From NCBI GenBank assembly GCA_030447415.1, contig JAUJOZ010000017.1, forward strand, positions 39,245 through 103,244: a stretch of 64,000 nucleotides of DNA, given 5' to 3'. The notes under the pieces were generated by a model, which did no database searches, was not told the origin of the DNA, and saw nothing but the letters and a program-made list of their open reading frames with translations. Both the position numbers and the translations under genes were made by a program. The DNA is from Thermomicrobiales bacterium (lineage in GTDB: Bacteria > Chloroflexota > Chloroflexia > Thermomicrobiales > UBA6265). Shown here piece after piece: positions 33,789 to 42,051 of the stretch (the first letter of the stretch is position 1; each line of letters opens with the position of its first letter).

Positions 33789-34793
33789 CTACGACGCGGC
33801 GCCGCGCGCGCCCCAGGCACCGCGGAGTGCGGTCGCCACGGGCGTCGGTTGCGCCCCAGGCACGGGGATGCGGGACAACAGGTCGGCGATGACGGTCCGG
33901 CTGTCGACGTTCTTCATGCGCGCCGCCGGAGTGACGATTACCCGGTGGGAAAGGGCTGGATCGGCCAGCTCCTTGACGTCATCAGGGATCACATAGTCCC
34001 GGCCCTGCAACGCCGCCCACGCCCTGGATGCGTTGTAGAGCGCCAGCGACCCGCGCGGGCTCGCGCCGAGGTAGACGTCCTCGTGCGCGCGCGTCGCCTC
34101 GACGAGTGAGAGGATGTACTCCTTCACCGCCTGCGCAACGTGGACCTCTTTCACCGCCGTCTGGGCCGCCACCATGTCCTCGACTCGAACGACCTGGCCC
34201 AGTGCGTCGAGCGGATGCGCGCGGTGCTGGCGATCGAGCATCTCGAGCTCACCTGCGCGGCCCGGGTAGCCCAGGGAGAGGCGAATCAGGAATCGGTCGA
34301 GCTGCGCCTCGGGCAGCGGAAACGTCCCCTCATACTCGATCGGATTCTCGGTTGCGAGCACGACGAACGGCGCCGGCAACGGATGCGTCACGCCGTCGAC
34401 GGTGACCTGCGCCTCCTCCATCGCCTCCAGCAGCGCCGCCTGTGTCTTCGGCGTCGCGCGGTTGATCTCGTCGGCGAGCACCAACTGCGCCACGACCGGC
34501 CCGGGACGGTAGTCGAAGCGGCCACTTTGCTGGTTGAAGACGCTGACGCCAGTGACGTCGCTCGGAAGCAGGTCCGGAGTAAACTGGATGCGCTTGAACG
34601 TGCAACCGATGCTGCGGGCTATCGCCTTCGCGAGAACGGTCTTGCCCACCCCCGGCACGTCCTCGATCAGGACATGGCCGCGGCAGAGGAGCGCGACGAG
34701 GACGAGCGACACCTCGCGCCGCTTGCCGACCACGACGCGCTCGACGTTGTCGGACACCACGCGGGCGACCGCTTGCACGGAACTCGGATCCAT
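33789..34793 (-). CDS. MoxR-family AAA+ ATPase
   Basis: A 334-residue MoxR ATPase. Walker A is [16 protein letters not shown], Walker B is [22 protein letters not shown], and sensor 1 lies in [36 protein letters not shown] is the sensor 2 region. It is likely to be a chaperone-like ATPase that works with a VWA-type partner, here the adjacent DUF58 protein. The start ATG 34793 follows AAGGAGCCCTTCGCTCG. It is the first gene of a three-gene operon that probably also extends into ribokinase. Confidence 0.95.
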   Translation of the reverse strand: MDPSSVQAVARVVSDNVERVVVGKRREVSLVLVALLCRGHVLIEDVPGVGKTVLAKAIARSIGCTFKRIQFTPDLLPSDVTGVSVFNQQSGRFDYRPGPVVAQLVLADEINRATPKTQAALLEAMEEAQVTVDGVTHPLPAPFVVLATENPIEYEGTFPLPEAQLDRFLIRLSLGYPGRAGELEMLDRQHRAHPLDALGQVVRVEDMVAAQTAVKEVHVAQAVKEYILSLVEATRAHEDVYLGASPRGSLALYNASRAWAALQGRDYVIPDDVKELADPALSHRVIVTPAARMKNVDSRTVIADLLSRIPVPGAQPTPVATALRGAWGARGAAS

Positions 34794-35166
34794 CGAGCGA
34801 AGGGCTCCTTAGGGCGCCGGGAAGCGGACCCGGCGGGGAACGCAGCGCCGGACCGTTTGGCATCAGGTGGCCCCGGACACCGCGCGGGGCTTGTCGAGTG
34901 ATGCACGAAACGATTCAAGTATAGCAACCGGAGCGCCCTAACCGTCCCCCGGCGGCCCGCTCTCCAACCTGGGACGCTCTTCGACTCCAGGGCTCGCCCT
35001 CATCCCCTCGTCGGGAGGAACCGGAGGCACCGGCGGGGCGGTCCTGGGTGGAAGGGACACCGGGCGCGGCGACTCCCGCGCGATCAAGTGGTCGCCGTCC
35101 GTTGGCGGTCATGGTAGGCCCAGAAGAGGCGATACGCGATACTTCTGGATGGACGAGGAGAACGCT
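34794..35166. other. Divergent intergenic region between the MoxR gene and polA
   Basis: About 370 bases contain both promoters. No convincing -35/-10 pair stands out. Short frames here have no family signal, and I see no RNA gene. Confidence 0.35.
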
Positions 35167-37977
35167 ATGGTCGAGACGCTCACACTGCCCGAGAAGGACC
35201 TTGGTCGGCCGCTGGGCGAGGATGCCCGTCCGACGGTGCTCCTGGTTGATGGCTACGGCCTCATTTTCCGGGCGTACCACGCGCTGCCGCCGACGCTGTC
35301 GACCTCCACCGGCGAGCAGGTCAACGCCGTCTTCGGCTTCGCTTCGATGCTCCTCGATGTCCTTCGCAGCCAGCAACCCGACTACGCCGTGATCGCGCTC
35401 GAAGGCGGCCGCACCTTTCGCCACGACGCATACGAGGCCTACAAAGCCCACCGCGGCTCCATGCCGGACGATCTTCGCGGCCAGGTTGAACGCGTCCTCC
35501 AGCTTGCCGAGGCGCTCAACATCCCGATCGAGCGCCGGGATGGCTACGAAGCCGACGACGTGATCGGCAGCCTCGCCACCCGCTGCGCCGAGCAGGGAAG
35601 CCTAAGGGCGTTGATCGTGACCGGCGACACTGATCTCCTCCAGCTCGTCGGCGACCACGTTCACGTCGTCCTCCCGGGCGCCCGCCGCTTCAGCGACCTG
35701 CGCCTCTTCGACCGGTCGGCGGTGGAAGAGCGATACGGCTTCGGTCCGGACCACGTCGCCGACTACAAGGCGCTCGTCGGCGACACCTCAGACAACATCC
35801 CGGGCGTCCCGGGCATCGGCGATAAGACGGCCAAGGCGCTCATCGTCCAGTTCGGCGGCGTGGAGCAGATCCTCGAGCGGCTGCCGGAGGTGACGCCCGC
35901 TCGCGCCCGGGCGGCGCTCGAAGCCCACGCCGACCAGGCGCTCGCCTCGAAGCGCCTCGCGTCGATTGTTCGGGACCTCGACATCGTCCTCGACCGTGAC
36001 CGGAGTGCCATTGGCAACTACGATCGGGACACCGTTATCACGCTGTTCCGCGAGCTTGAGTTCCGGACGCTCGTTCCCCGCTTGCCCGAACCGCACCGAA
36101 TTCGACCATCGGCACCGGACCCCGGCCCGGAGCGACCACCGGCAGCCCGCACCATCGTTCGCTCCTGTGAGAACCTACGGCGACTCGTTGACCGGGTTCG
36201 CGCCGCGGGCCGCTTCGCGGTCGACGTCGAGACGGACTCGACCGACCCGCTGACCGCGCGCCTCGTCGGGATCGCCATTGCCGCCGGTCCTGCGGACAGC
36301 TTCTACGTGCCTGTCGGCCACCGTGATGATGAGCGGCAACTCGACCCGGTCATCGTCCGCGATGCGCTGGCGCCGCTCTTCAACGACGACGCCCTCGCCG
36401 CCTACGCACACCACGCGAAATACGATTTGCAACTCCTTCGCCGCCACGGCCACGACGTGACCAACCTCCGGTTCGACACCATGATTGCCGCGTACCTGCT
36501 CAACCAATCGTCCCTGCGCCTCAAAGACCTCGCCTTCACCCGACTCAACCTGGAGATGACCGAGATCACCGAGTTGATCGGGACGGGACGTAACCAGCTG
36601 ACGATGGACCGCGTCCCGGCCGATCAGGTCGGGCCGTACGCGTGCGGAGACGTCGAGGTCACCGCCGCCCTCGTCGAGAATCTTGGGCCGGATCTCGACG
36701 ACCAAGGCCTTCGCTCGCTCCTCGAAGAGGTGGAGTTGCCGCTTGTCCCGGTCCTCGTTGAGATGGAACGGACCGGGATCGCCGTCGACACCGGCTACCT
36801 GGGCCAACTGTCAAAGGAGATCACCGCCCGCTTCCGGGCGTTGGAGGCGGAGATCCACGCGGTCGCCGGCCGCGAGGTAAATGTCAACTCCACCAAGCAA
36901 TTGGCGACGCTTCTCTTCGACGAGCTGAAGCTCTCGACGGGTCGGCGGACCAAAAGCGGCTACTCCGTCGACAGCGACGTCCTGGAGGCCATCCGCGCCC
37001 AACACCCGATCGTCGAGTTGATCATCGAATACCGCACCCTCGGAAAGCTGAAATCGACCTACGTCGACGCCCTTCCCCTTCAAGTCAACCCCGACACCGG
37101 CCGTGTCCACACCTCGTTCAACCAGACCGTAGCAGCCACCGGCAGACTCTCCTCGACCAACCCGAACCTGCAGAACATTCCGATCCGCACGGAGCTGGGC
37201 CGCCGTGTGCGGCGTGCTTTTGTCGCGGACCGCCGGCCGGAGCACCGTCTCTTCGACGGCCCCGTGCTCCTCTCCGCCGACTATTCGCAGATCGAGCTGC
37301 GGCTTCTCGCCCACATGAGCGGCGAGCCATTCCTCGTCGAAGCGTTTCGCCGCGGCGAGGACATCCACCTAGCCACCGCGGCGATCGTCGCCGGCGTTCC
37401 CCCGGCCGACGTCACGGCCGACATGCGCCGCATCGCCAAGACGGTCAACTTCGGGGTGCTCTACGGCATGCAATCGTACGGGCTATCGCGGGACACGGGT
37501 CTGAGCCGGGCGGACGCGCAACGGTTTATCGATCAATATTGGGCGCGTCTCCCGCGGGTGAAGGCATACTTCGATGAGACGCTCCGCTTTGGCGCCACCC
37601 GCGGCTATGTTAAGGCGCCCAGCGGACGCCGCCGCTACCTACCCGACCTGCTTTCCACCAACGGCGGCCGACGGCTGATCGCGGAGCGCATGGCGATCAA
37701 CATGCCGGTTCAGGGAGGCGCGGCCGACATCATTAAAGTGGCGATGATCCGGCTCGACGCCGAGCTGCGCGACCGTGGCCTGCCTGCCCGCCTCCTTCTC
37801 CAGGTCCACGACGAACTCGTCCTTGAAACCGACCGTCGGCGTCTCGCCGAGGTGGCGGCGTTGGTGTGCCGAACAATGGAGGGGGCGGCCGAGCTAACGG
37901 TGCCACTCGTGGCCGAAGTCCAGGCAGGTCCTAACTGGGAAGAAATGTCACCAGTTGGGCGCGCCGCAGACGCGTGA
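35167..37977 (+). CDS. polA: DNA polymerase I
   Basis: A 936-residue family A polymerase for Okazaki-fragment processing and repair. Residues about 20-320 form the 5' nuclease (VLLVDGYGLIFRAYHALP, YKALVGDTSDNIPGVPGIG). The 3'-5' exonuclease keeps the Exo I DxE (FAVDVETDS) and Exo III YxxxD (YACGDVEVTAAL) motifs; at Exo II it reads AHHAKYDLQLL, with His at the usual Asn position. The polymerase has motif A SADYSQIELRLLAHMS, motif B RRIAKTVNFGVLYGM and motif C QVHDELVLE. I start at the second in-frame ATG (35167) because GAGGAG lies six bases upstream; the ATG at 35149 has no such site. Confidence 0.95.
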   Translation: MVETLTLPEKDLGRPLGEDARPTVLLVDGYGLIFRAYHALPPTLSTSTGEQVNAVFGFASMLLDVLRSQQPDYAVIALEGGRTFRHDAYEAYKAHRGSMPDDLRGQVERVLQLAEALNIPIERRDGYEADDVIGSLATRCAEQGSLRALIVTGDTDLLQLVGDHVHVVLPGARRFSDLRLFDRSAVEERYGFGPDHVADYKALVGDTSDNIPGVPGIGDKTAKALIVQFGGVEQILERLPEVTPARARAALEAHADQALASKRLASIVRDLDIVLDRDRSAIGNYDRDTVITLFRELEFRTLVPRLPEPHRIRPSAPDPGPERPPAARTIVRSCENLRRLVDRVRAAGRFAVDVETDSTDPLTARLVGIAIAAGPADSFYVPVGHRDDERQLDPVIVRDALAPLFNDDALAAYAHHAKYDLQLLRRHGHDVTNLRFDTMIAAYLLNQSSLRLKDLAFTRLNLEMTEITELIGTGRNQLTMDRVPADQVGPYACGDVEVTAALVENLGPDLDDQGLRSLLEEVELPLVPVLVEMERTGIAVDTGYLGQLSKEITARFRALEAEIHAVAGREVNVNSTKQLATLLFDELKLSTGRRTKSGYSVDSDVLEAIRAQHPIVELIIEYRTLGKLKSTYVDALPLQVNPDTGRVHTSFNQTVAATGRLSSTNPNLQNIPIRTELGRRVRRAFVADRRPEHRLFDGPVLLSADYSQIELRLLAHMSGEPFLVEAFRRGEDIHLATAAIVAGVPPADVTADMRRIAKTVNFGVLYGMQSYGLSRDTGLSRADAQRFIDQYWARLPRVKAYFDETLRFGATRGYVKAPSGRRRYLPDLLSTNGGRRLIAERMAINMPVQGGAADIIKVAMIRLDAELRDRGLPARLLLQVHDELVLETDRRRLAEVAALVCRTMEGAAELTVPLVAEVQAGPNWEEMSPVGRAADA

Positions 37978-38013
37978 GGGCGCTCCGTGACACGATACTT
38001 TCCGATTGAAACC

Positions 38014-38042
38014 TTGAGTCGCGCTGGTCATTTCGCTACAAT
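38014..38042 (+). promoter_or_regulatory. Promoter of the FmdB-type gene
   Basis: TTGAGT (38014-38019), 17-base spacer, TACAAT (38037-38042). The resulting leader before ATG 38092 is about 45 bases. Confidence 0.75.
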
Positions 38043-38091
38043 AGGGAGCGTCGTCCGTCGTTGCCCGTAGGGGTCAGGAGTCGATCGTCCA

Positions 38092-38445
38092 ATGCCGACT
38101 TACGCGTACCGCTGCACCGCCTGCACGCATCAGTTCGAGCAGACGCAGCGGTTCTCCGACGATCCTCTTCGCGAGTGTCCCGCATGCGGCGGGTTGGTCA
38201 GGCGCGTGATCCAGCCGGTAGGTGTGGTGTTCAAAGGCTCCGGCTGGTATATCACCGACAGCCGGAAGCCGGCTGCCGACGGCGTCAAGACCGACGACAA
38301 GGTCGCGGCCACGTCGGACGGGAATGGGGCTGAGGCACCCGCCAAGAAGACCGAGCCAGAAACGATTAAAACTGCGGCGGGCGCGACCTCCGACGTGAAG
38401 CCCGCTGCCGCAACACCGAGTACCAAGTCCGCCGCGGCGGTCTAA
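38092..38445 (+). CDS. FmdB-family zinc ribbon protein
   Basis: A 117-residue protein. Residues 1-50 are the FmdB/CxxC regulatory domain: MPTYAYRCTACTHQFE and then CPACGG form a four-cysteine zinc ribbon, followed by IQPVGVVFKGSGWYITD. The rest is a Lys/Ala/Thr/Pro-rich tail that is probably disordered. The family is named after a putative regulator of formamidase genes, but its molecular role is unknown. It has its own promoter and is followed by cysE after 188 bases. Confidence 0.88.
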   Translation: MPTYAYRCTACTHQFEQTQRFSDDPLRECPACGGLVRRVIQPVGVVFKGSGWYITDSRKPAADGVKTDDKVAATSDGNGAEAPAKKTEPETIKTAAGATSDVKPAAATPSTKSAAAV

Positions 38446-38633
38446 CCGGCTTGGAAGATGGGATGACTTTGAGACGCCGTCCGTTCTGCCACATCCATCC
38501 GGAGCGCCGCGCCGCCTTCGGTGGCTTCTGCTCCTGTCTCTAGGGGCGCTGAGCGGGGGCCGGACGGTCTGCCCGCCTGGACGCCCCTTGCCGTCTTCCT
38601 TCCCGCCGGTCCAGAGACAAGCGAGCACCAACC

Positions 38634-39332
38634 ATGTTCCTCTCGGAAGAGATCCGCGCTATCCGCGAACGCGATCCCGCCGCGCGTTCCGCGCTTGAGG
38701 TTGCGCTTACCTACCCGGGACTGCACGCGCTTGCGCTGCACCGGGTCGCTTCGTGGCTGCATCGCCACCGTCGGCCAGTACTGGCCCGCATGGTTTCCCA
38801 CGCCGCACGCAGTGTGACCGGAATTGAGATTCATCCGGGCGCTACGATCGGCCGTCGGTTGTTCATCGATCACGGAATGGGTGTCGTCATCGGCGAAACC
38901 ACCGTCATCGGGGACGACGTGACGATGTACCAGGGAGTCACCCTTGGCGGCACCGGCAAGGAGCGGGGAAAGCGCCACCCAACCCTTGGGGACCGAGTGG
39001 TTGTCGGCGTCGGGGCCAAAGTCCTGGGCGCCGTTAGCGTGGGGAACGGCGCCAAGATCGGGGCAGGCGCCGTCGTCCTCCGAGACGTCCCTCCATTCAC
39101 CACCGCCGTCGGGGTCCCCGCCCGGGCCGTCGTTTGGACGGATCCGGTGAGCGGGGAGGCCAGCCGCACCAGTCGGCGCGAGGAACTGCCTGACCCCCAA
39201 CGCGATACCATGCTTGCCCTCGTCCAGCGGGTTGAGGAGCTGGAGCAGCAGATGCGCGAGCTCCACGCGGCGGCGGCTCCTCTCGTGCTGCCAGCCGACC
39301 CGCCGGAAGCCGTCGTCCCCCAGGGCAGCTGA
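38634..39332 (+). CDS. cysE: Serine O-acetyltransferase
   Basis: A 232-residue hexapeptide-repeat acetyltransferase that makes O-acetylserine from serine and acetyl-CoA for cysteine synthesis. The helical start is short ([15 protein letters not shown]). The left-handed beta helix begins with [19 protein letters not shown], with the catalytic Asp-His pair, and continues through [13 protein letters not shown], the signature of the family, to [11 protein letters not shown]-terminal extension of about 45 residues is acidic and helical. The start ATG 38634 lacks a strong Shine-Dalgarno (AAGCGAGCACC). cysS and rlmB follow on the same strand, a recurrent arrangement that links cysteine supply with its charging. 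Confidence 0.93.
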   Translation: MFLSEEIRAIRERDPAARSALEVALTYPGLHALALHRVASWLHRHRRPVLARMVSHAARSVTGIEIHPGATIGRRLFIDHGMGVVIGETTVIGDDVTMYQGVTLGGTGKERGKRHPTLGDRVVVGVGAKVLGAVSVGNGAKIGAGAVVLRDVPPFTTAVGVPARAVVWTDPVSGEASRTSRREELPDPQRDTMLALVQRVEELEQQMRELHAAAAPLVLPADPPEAVVPQGS

Positions 39333-39334
39333 CT

Positions 39335-39387
39335 GCTGCGCAAGCGCAGCCGCCCATTAGCTCCCAACCGACCGGAGTTGCCGGTCG
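39335..39387 (+). other. Two hairpins in the cysE-cysS gap
   Basis: Directly after the cysE stop GCTGCG pairs with CGCAGC around CAAG (39335-39350). CGACCGG then pairs with CCGGTCG around AGTTG (39369-39387). No U-tract or T-box sequence follows. They could stabilise, attenuate or process the message. Confidence 0.4.
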
Positions 39388-39513
39388 CTGTATTCGGCGG
39401 CATTCATGCTCGTCGAGCCCGCTCTCAGTTCCTGGGTGGAAGGACGCCGGGTAGGAGCCGGTCTCACGCCACTGTGGCCGTCTCGTCCTCTCGCTAAGGA
39501 GATCCGACGACCG

Positions 39514-40944
39514 ATGACCGACGCGCGGACGACTCCCTTGCGCATCTACAACACGCTCACCCGCCGGAAGGAACCATTTGAAACGATCGAACCCGGTGTG
39601 GTTCGAATGTATGTCTGCGGCGTCACGGTCTATGATCGGGCCCACATTGGGCACGCGATGTCCGCCATCGTGTTCGACGTCATCCGGCGCTACCTAGAAC
39701 ATCGCGGCTTGACCGTCCGCCACGCTCAGAACTTCACGGACGTCGAGGACAAGATCATCGCCCGCGCCCACCAGATCGGGATCACGCCCGAAGAGCTGAC
39801 GGAAGGACTGATCAGCGACTGGCTCACGGAGACCAAGGCGCTCAACATCCTCCCGGCGACGGTCTACCCACGCGCGACGGAGGAGATCGGGCCGATCGTG
39901 GCCATGATTGAAGGTCTGGTCGAGCGCGGCTTCGCGTATCAGGTGGACGGCGACGTCTACTTTCGGGTGCGGGCCTTCGCCGACTACGGCAAGTTGTCCC
40001 ACCGGGCGCTCGACGATCTGCTGGCCGGGGCACGAGTGGAAGTCGACGACCGCAAGCAGGACCCGCTTGACTTCGCGCTCTGGAAGGCGGCCAAGCCGGG
40101 CGAGCCGAGCTGGACGAGCCCTTGGAGCGGGGGGCGCCCCGGCTGGCACATCGAGTGCTCCGCGATGTGCACGACCCATCTCGGGGGTGAAGTCGACATC
40201 CACGGTGGCGGCGCCGACCTGATCTTCCCCCATCACGAGAACGAGATCGCGCAGAGCGAGGCGTACCTCGGCCGCGAGCCGTTTGCGCGCTACTGGGTTC
40301 ATAACGGCCTCCTCCGTCTTGGCGGGGAGAAGATGTCGAAGTCGCTCGGCAACCTCGTGCCGATGAAAGAGCTGGTCGATCGGGATCTTGGCGCGGCCTT
40401 CCGCCTGATGGTCCTCCAGTCGCACTACCGGGCACCGCTCACCTACACGGAGGAGGGGCTGCTCGCCACGGAACGCGGGCTCGACCGCCTGCGTGCGGCC
40501 GCGGCGGGTGAGCCCGTTCCCCTACCCCCCGACGCCGCAGAGCCCGTTAGCGACCTCCGTGCCCTGGTGGCCGACGTCGAGGCCCGGTTCCACGCCGCCA
40601 TGGCCGATGACTTCGACACGCCGATCGCAGTCGCGGCCCTGTTCGATCTCGGTCGAGCGATCAACCGGGCCCGCTCGGAGGCGACTCCAGAGGATGCCAC
40701 CGAATCGGCGCGGGTCAAGCTAATCGAGCTTGCGGCCGTCCTCGGACTGTCACTTGAGGAGACCGGGTCGCAGCCGGCAGGTGGGGCCGAGCCCTTCATC
40801 GATCTGCTGGTACATGTCCGAAACGAGCTTCGCTCGGCGAGGCAGTGGACGCTCGCCGACATGATCCGAGATGAGCTGGCGGAACGGGGGATCGTGATTG
40901 AGGACGGACCGACCAGGACGACCTGGACGCGACGCAAGACGTAA
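39514..40944 (+). CDS. cysS: Cysteinyl-tRNA synthetase
   Basis: A 476-residue class I synthetase that charges tRNA(Cys). The active-site zinc ligands begin in MYVCGVTVYDRAHIGHA, which includes the HIGH box. HIECSAMC, HGGGADLIFPHHENEIAQSEA and KMSKSLGN are all intact. The C-terminal helical DALR-like anticodon region ends with TTWTRRKT. The frame opens upstream at 39406, but ATG 39514 is preceded by AAGGAGATCCGACGACCG and begins the family sequence. The 3' end overlaps rlmB by 47 bases. Confidence 0.96.
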   Translation: MTDARTTPLRIYNTLTRRKEPFETIEPGVVRMYVCGVTVYDRAHIGHAMSAIVFDVIRRYLEHRGLTVRHAQNFTDVEDKIIARAHQIGITPEELTEGLISDWLTETKALNILPATVYPRATEEIGPIVAMIEGLVERGFAYQVDGDVYFRVRAFADYGKLSHRALDDLLAGARVEVDDRKQDPLDFALWKAAKPGEPSWTSPWSGGRPGWHIECSAMCTTHLGGEVDIHGGGADLIFPHHENEIAQSEAYLGREPFARYWVHNGLLRLGGEKMSKSLGNLVPMKELVDRDLGAAFRLMVLQSHYRAPLTYTEEGLLATERGLDRLRAAAAGEPVPLPPDAAEPVSDLRALVADVEARFHAAMADDFDTPIAVAALFDLGRAINRARSEATPEDATESARVKLIELAAVLGLSLEETGSQPAGGAEPFIDLLVHVRNELRSARQWTLADMIRDELAERGIVIEDGPTRTTWTRRKT

Positions 40945-41764
40945 CCCGCGGCCGCAGTCGCTCCAACGGCAGTCGCGGCCCCCGCGACGGGCAGGCGGCG
41001 ACGGACCGCCAGCCGCCCCGCCGCGGCCGTCGGGGGGCGACGAGCTCCTCTACGGCCGCCAGGCGGTCCAGGAGGCGTTACGTGCCCGGCGGCGGCCGAC
41101 GCGCCTGTTCATTGCTCAGGGCGTCCACGAGGACGAGCGGCTGTGCGCGCTCCTCGCTGCGGCTGCGGCTCGCGACCTCCCCGTGGAGCGGCCATTCCGC
41201 GCGCTCCTTGACCAGCTCACCGACGGGGCCAACCACCAGGGTGTTGCCCTCGCAGTCACGTCGTATCCCTACGTGGCGTTGGAGGAGATCGTTCCCGCTC
41301 GCGGCACGGTCCTCCTCCTCGACCACTTACAGGACCCGCAGAACTTCGGCACCTTGCTCCGAGCAGCCGAGGCGGCCGGGATCGCCGGCGTTGTCATCCC
41401 CCAGGACCGGGCCGTCGGCGTTACGCCCGCGGTCGTCAATGCGTCCGCCGGTGCCGTCGAGCACCTCACCATTGCGCGCGTCGCGAACCTGGCCCGTAGC
41501 GCGGATCTCCTCAAGCAGGCCGGTTGGTGGCTGGTCGGCCTCGACACCGGCCCCGATGCCGTCGACCTCTTCGCGGCCGACCTTCCTTCCCCTGTTGGAC
41601 TCGTCGTTGGCGCGGAAGGGAGCGGCATCGGCCACAACCTTCGCCGTCGCTGCGACATCATCGCCTCGATCCCCATACGCGGGCGCGTGGCGTCGCTCAA
41701 CGCCGCCACGGCCGGCTCAATCGCGGTGTTCGAGCTCCTTCGCCGCCAAACGCAACGCGAGTAG
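40898..41764 (+). CDS. rlmB: 23S rRNA (guanosine-2'-O-)-methyltransferase RlmB family (TrmH/SpoU)
   Basis: A 288-residue SpoU methyltransferase. The first 45 residues are a basic Arg/Pro-rich tail. A substrate-binding domain follows (ELLYGRQAVQEALRARR) and then the knotted SAM domain with motif 1 DPQNFGTLLRAAEAAG, motif 2 LVVGAEGSGIG and motif 3 IPIRGRVASLNAATAGSI. Its likely target is a 2'-O-ribose of 23S rRNA, G2251 by homology, but a tRNA target cannot be excluded. I accept TTG 40898, which lies eight bases after GGGGG and inside cysS, since no ATG or GTG precedes the conserved part. The gene is coupled to cysS. Confidence 0.9.
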   Translation: MRTDRPGRPGRDARRNPRPQSLQRQSRPPRRAGGDGPPAAPPRPSGGDELLYGRQAVQEALRARRRPTRLFIAQGVHEDERLCALLAAAAARDLPVERPFRALLDQLTDGANHQGVALAVTSYPYVALEEIVPARGTVLLLDHLQDPQNFGTLLRAAEAAGIAGVVIPQDRAVGVTPAVVNASAGAVEHLTIARVANLARSADLLKQAGWWLVGLDTGPDAVDLFAADLPSPVGLVVGAEGSGIGHNLRRRCDIIASIPIRGRVASLNAATAGSIAVFELLRRQTQRE

Positions 41765-41862
41765 GGCATCCTCCGGCTGCCCACTCCCGGCCCGCGTCGA
41801 AGGACTGGAGGGATCTCCCCCACCGTGTCGGCGCACCATCGTTACGCGCCCCGCCAGGCCGG

Positions 41863-41891
41863 TTGACGGGCTGTCATCGTGGTGATAGGGT
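41863..41891 (+). promoter_or_regulatory. Candidate promoter for the amidase
   Basis: TTGACG (41863-41868), 17-base spacer, TAGGGT (41886-41891). The -35 element is good and the -10 is weak. Confidence 0.35.
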
Positions 41892-42051
41892 GCCAGCTAT
41901 TCCCGTAGAACCCGCATCGCTCGAATGCCGTACATCCGCACGACCGGGCAACGGCCGCCACGGCGGTCGCGACGCCGAGAAGTGACGGATGGTTGGGGGA
42001 CCCGTCTTGCCACGAGCGCTGCGCTGGCGGGATCTGGGGGGAGGGACAGCC

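Noticed and set aside
39425..39450. Possible T-box before cysS (CTGGGTGGAAGGACGCCGGG)
   Set aside because: It matches only GGGTGG of the consensus, lacks ACCGCGG and is not followed by a terminator with T-run.
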